This document shows positions 60,722 to 64,000 of a stretch of DNA of 64,000 nucleotides, piece after piece. The stretch covers positions 62,001 through 126,000 of the forward strand of contig NZ_BOMN01000115.1 of the NCBI RefSeq assembly GCF_016862215.1, in the 5' to 3' direction. The translations under genes and the position numbers were made by a program. Under the pieces are notes generated by a model that was not told the DNA's origin, searched no databases, and saw only the letters and a list, made by a program, of their open reading frames with translations. Positions within the stretch are counted from its first letter, which is position 1; every line of letters begins with the position of its first letter. The stretch is from Winogradskya humida (GTDB lineage Bacteria; Actinomycetota; Actinomycetes; Mycobacteriales; Micromonosporaceae).

Positions 60722-64000
<3,279 letters not shown>

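Overview
The window is chromosomal DNA from a high-GC actinomycete. It has GTG starts, dense 1- and 4-nt stop/start overlaps, twin ECF/TetR/LacI regulation, secreted GH6/GH9 cellulases, and IS110, IS3 and IS5-type insertion sequences. Gene content and style fit Micromonosporaceae (Actinoplanes-like). That placement is inference from style, not a database match.

Layout. 1-2.9 kb: end of an L,D-transpeptidase, an ECF sigma factor with a putative 33-codon leader ORF and a membrane anti-sigma-like partner, then a chloramphenicol-phosphotransferase-like kinase. 2.85-7.3 kb: a leftward methionine/sulfur operon (metX-metY-CoA-binding protein-hydrolase) divergent from an OsmC protein. 7.3-11.7 kb: flavin oxidoreductase, GH130 phosphorylase-like protein, secreted M1 peptidase. 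11.7-16.1 kb: an insertion-sequence graveyard. It holds a broken IS5-type transposase, an IS3 element whose orfB has been partly replaced by ISAzo13-type sequence, and a DUF4132 gene cut off at the IS edge. 16-22.5 kb: TetR/NTF2 pair with a long palindromic operator, a three-domain penicillin-binding protein, fused stumps of a TetR and an SDR gene, and a frameshifted GGDEF gene. 22.7-34 kb: secreted GH31 glucosidase, truncated glycosyltransferase, a TetR-hydrolase operon with its operator, MerR, an apparently intact IS110 element, and assorted small genes.

35-52.8 kb is the most coherent and interesting part. A leftward eight-gene operon with an overlap at every junction encodes a sugar ABC importer (binding protein and two permeases), two Gfo/Idh oxidoreductases, two TIM-barrel isomerases and a LarA-family enzyme with all the nickel-pincer active-site residues. 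Divergent from it are uronate isomerase UxaC and a UxuB-like reductase. About 8 kb away lies lacI-larE-larB-larC, which would make the nickel-pincer cofactor. A nearly identical 23-bp palindromic site sits about 31 bp in front of both uxaC and larE. I infer one LacI-controlled regulon for uronate catabolism in which D-mannonate is epimerised by a nickel enzyme (perhaps to D-gluconate) rather than dehydrated. No mannonate dehydratase or KDG kinase gene is in the window.

52.8-59.1 kb: a secreted polysaccharide-degrading cluster (GH114, GH6, GH9, GH6) with a DeoR-HTH/LacI-type sensor regulator. 59.2-64 kb: a lower-GC unknown gene and the 3' three quarters or more of a urea carboxylase that runs off the window.

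Many genes here are broken (IS5 transposase, IS3 orfB, DUF4132, TetR/SDR stumps, GGDEF, glycosyltransferase, FMN reductase), so the region appears to be a recombination-prone accessory zone.
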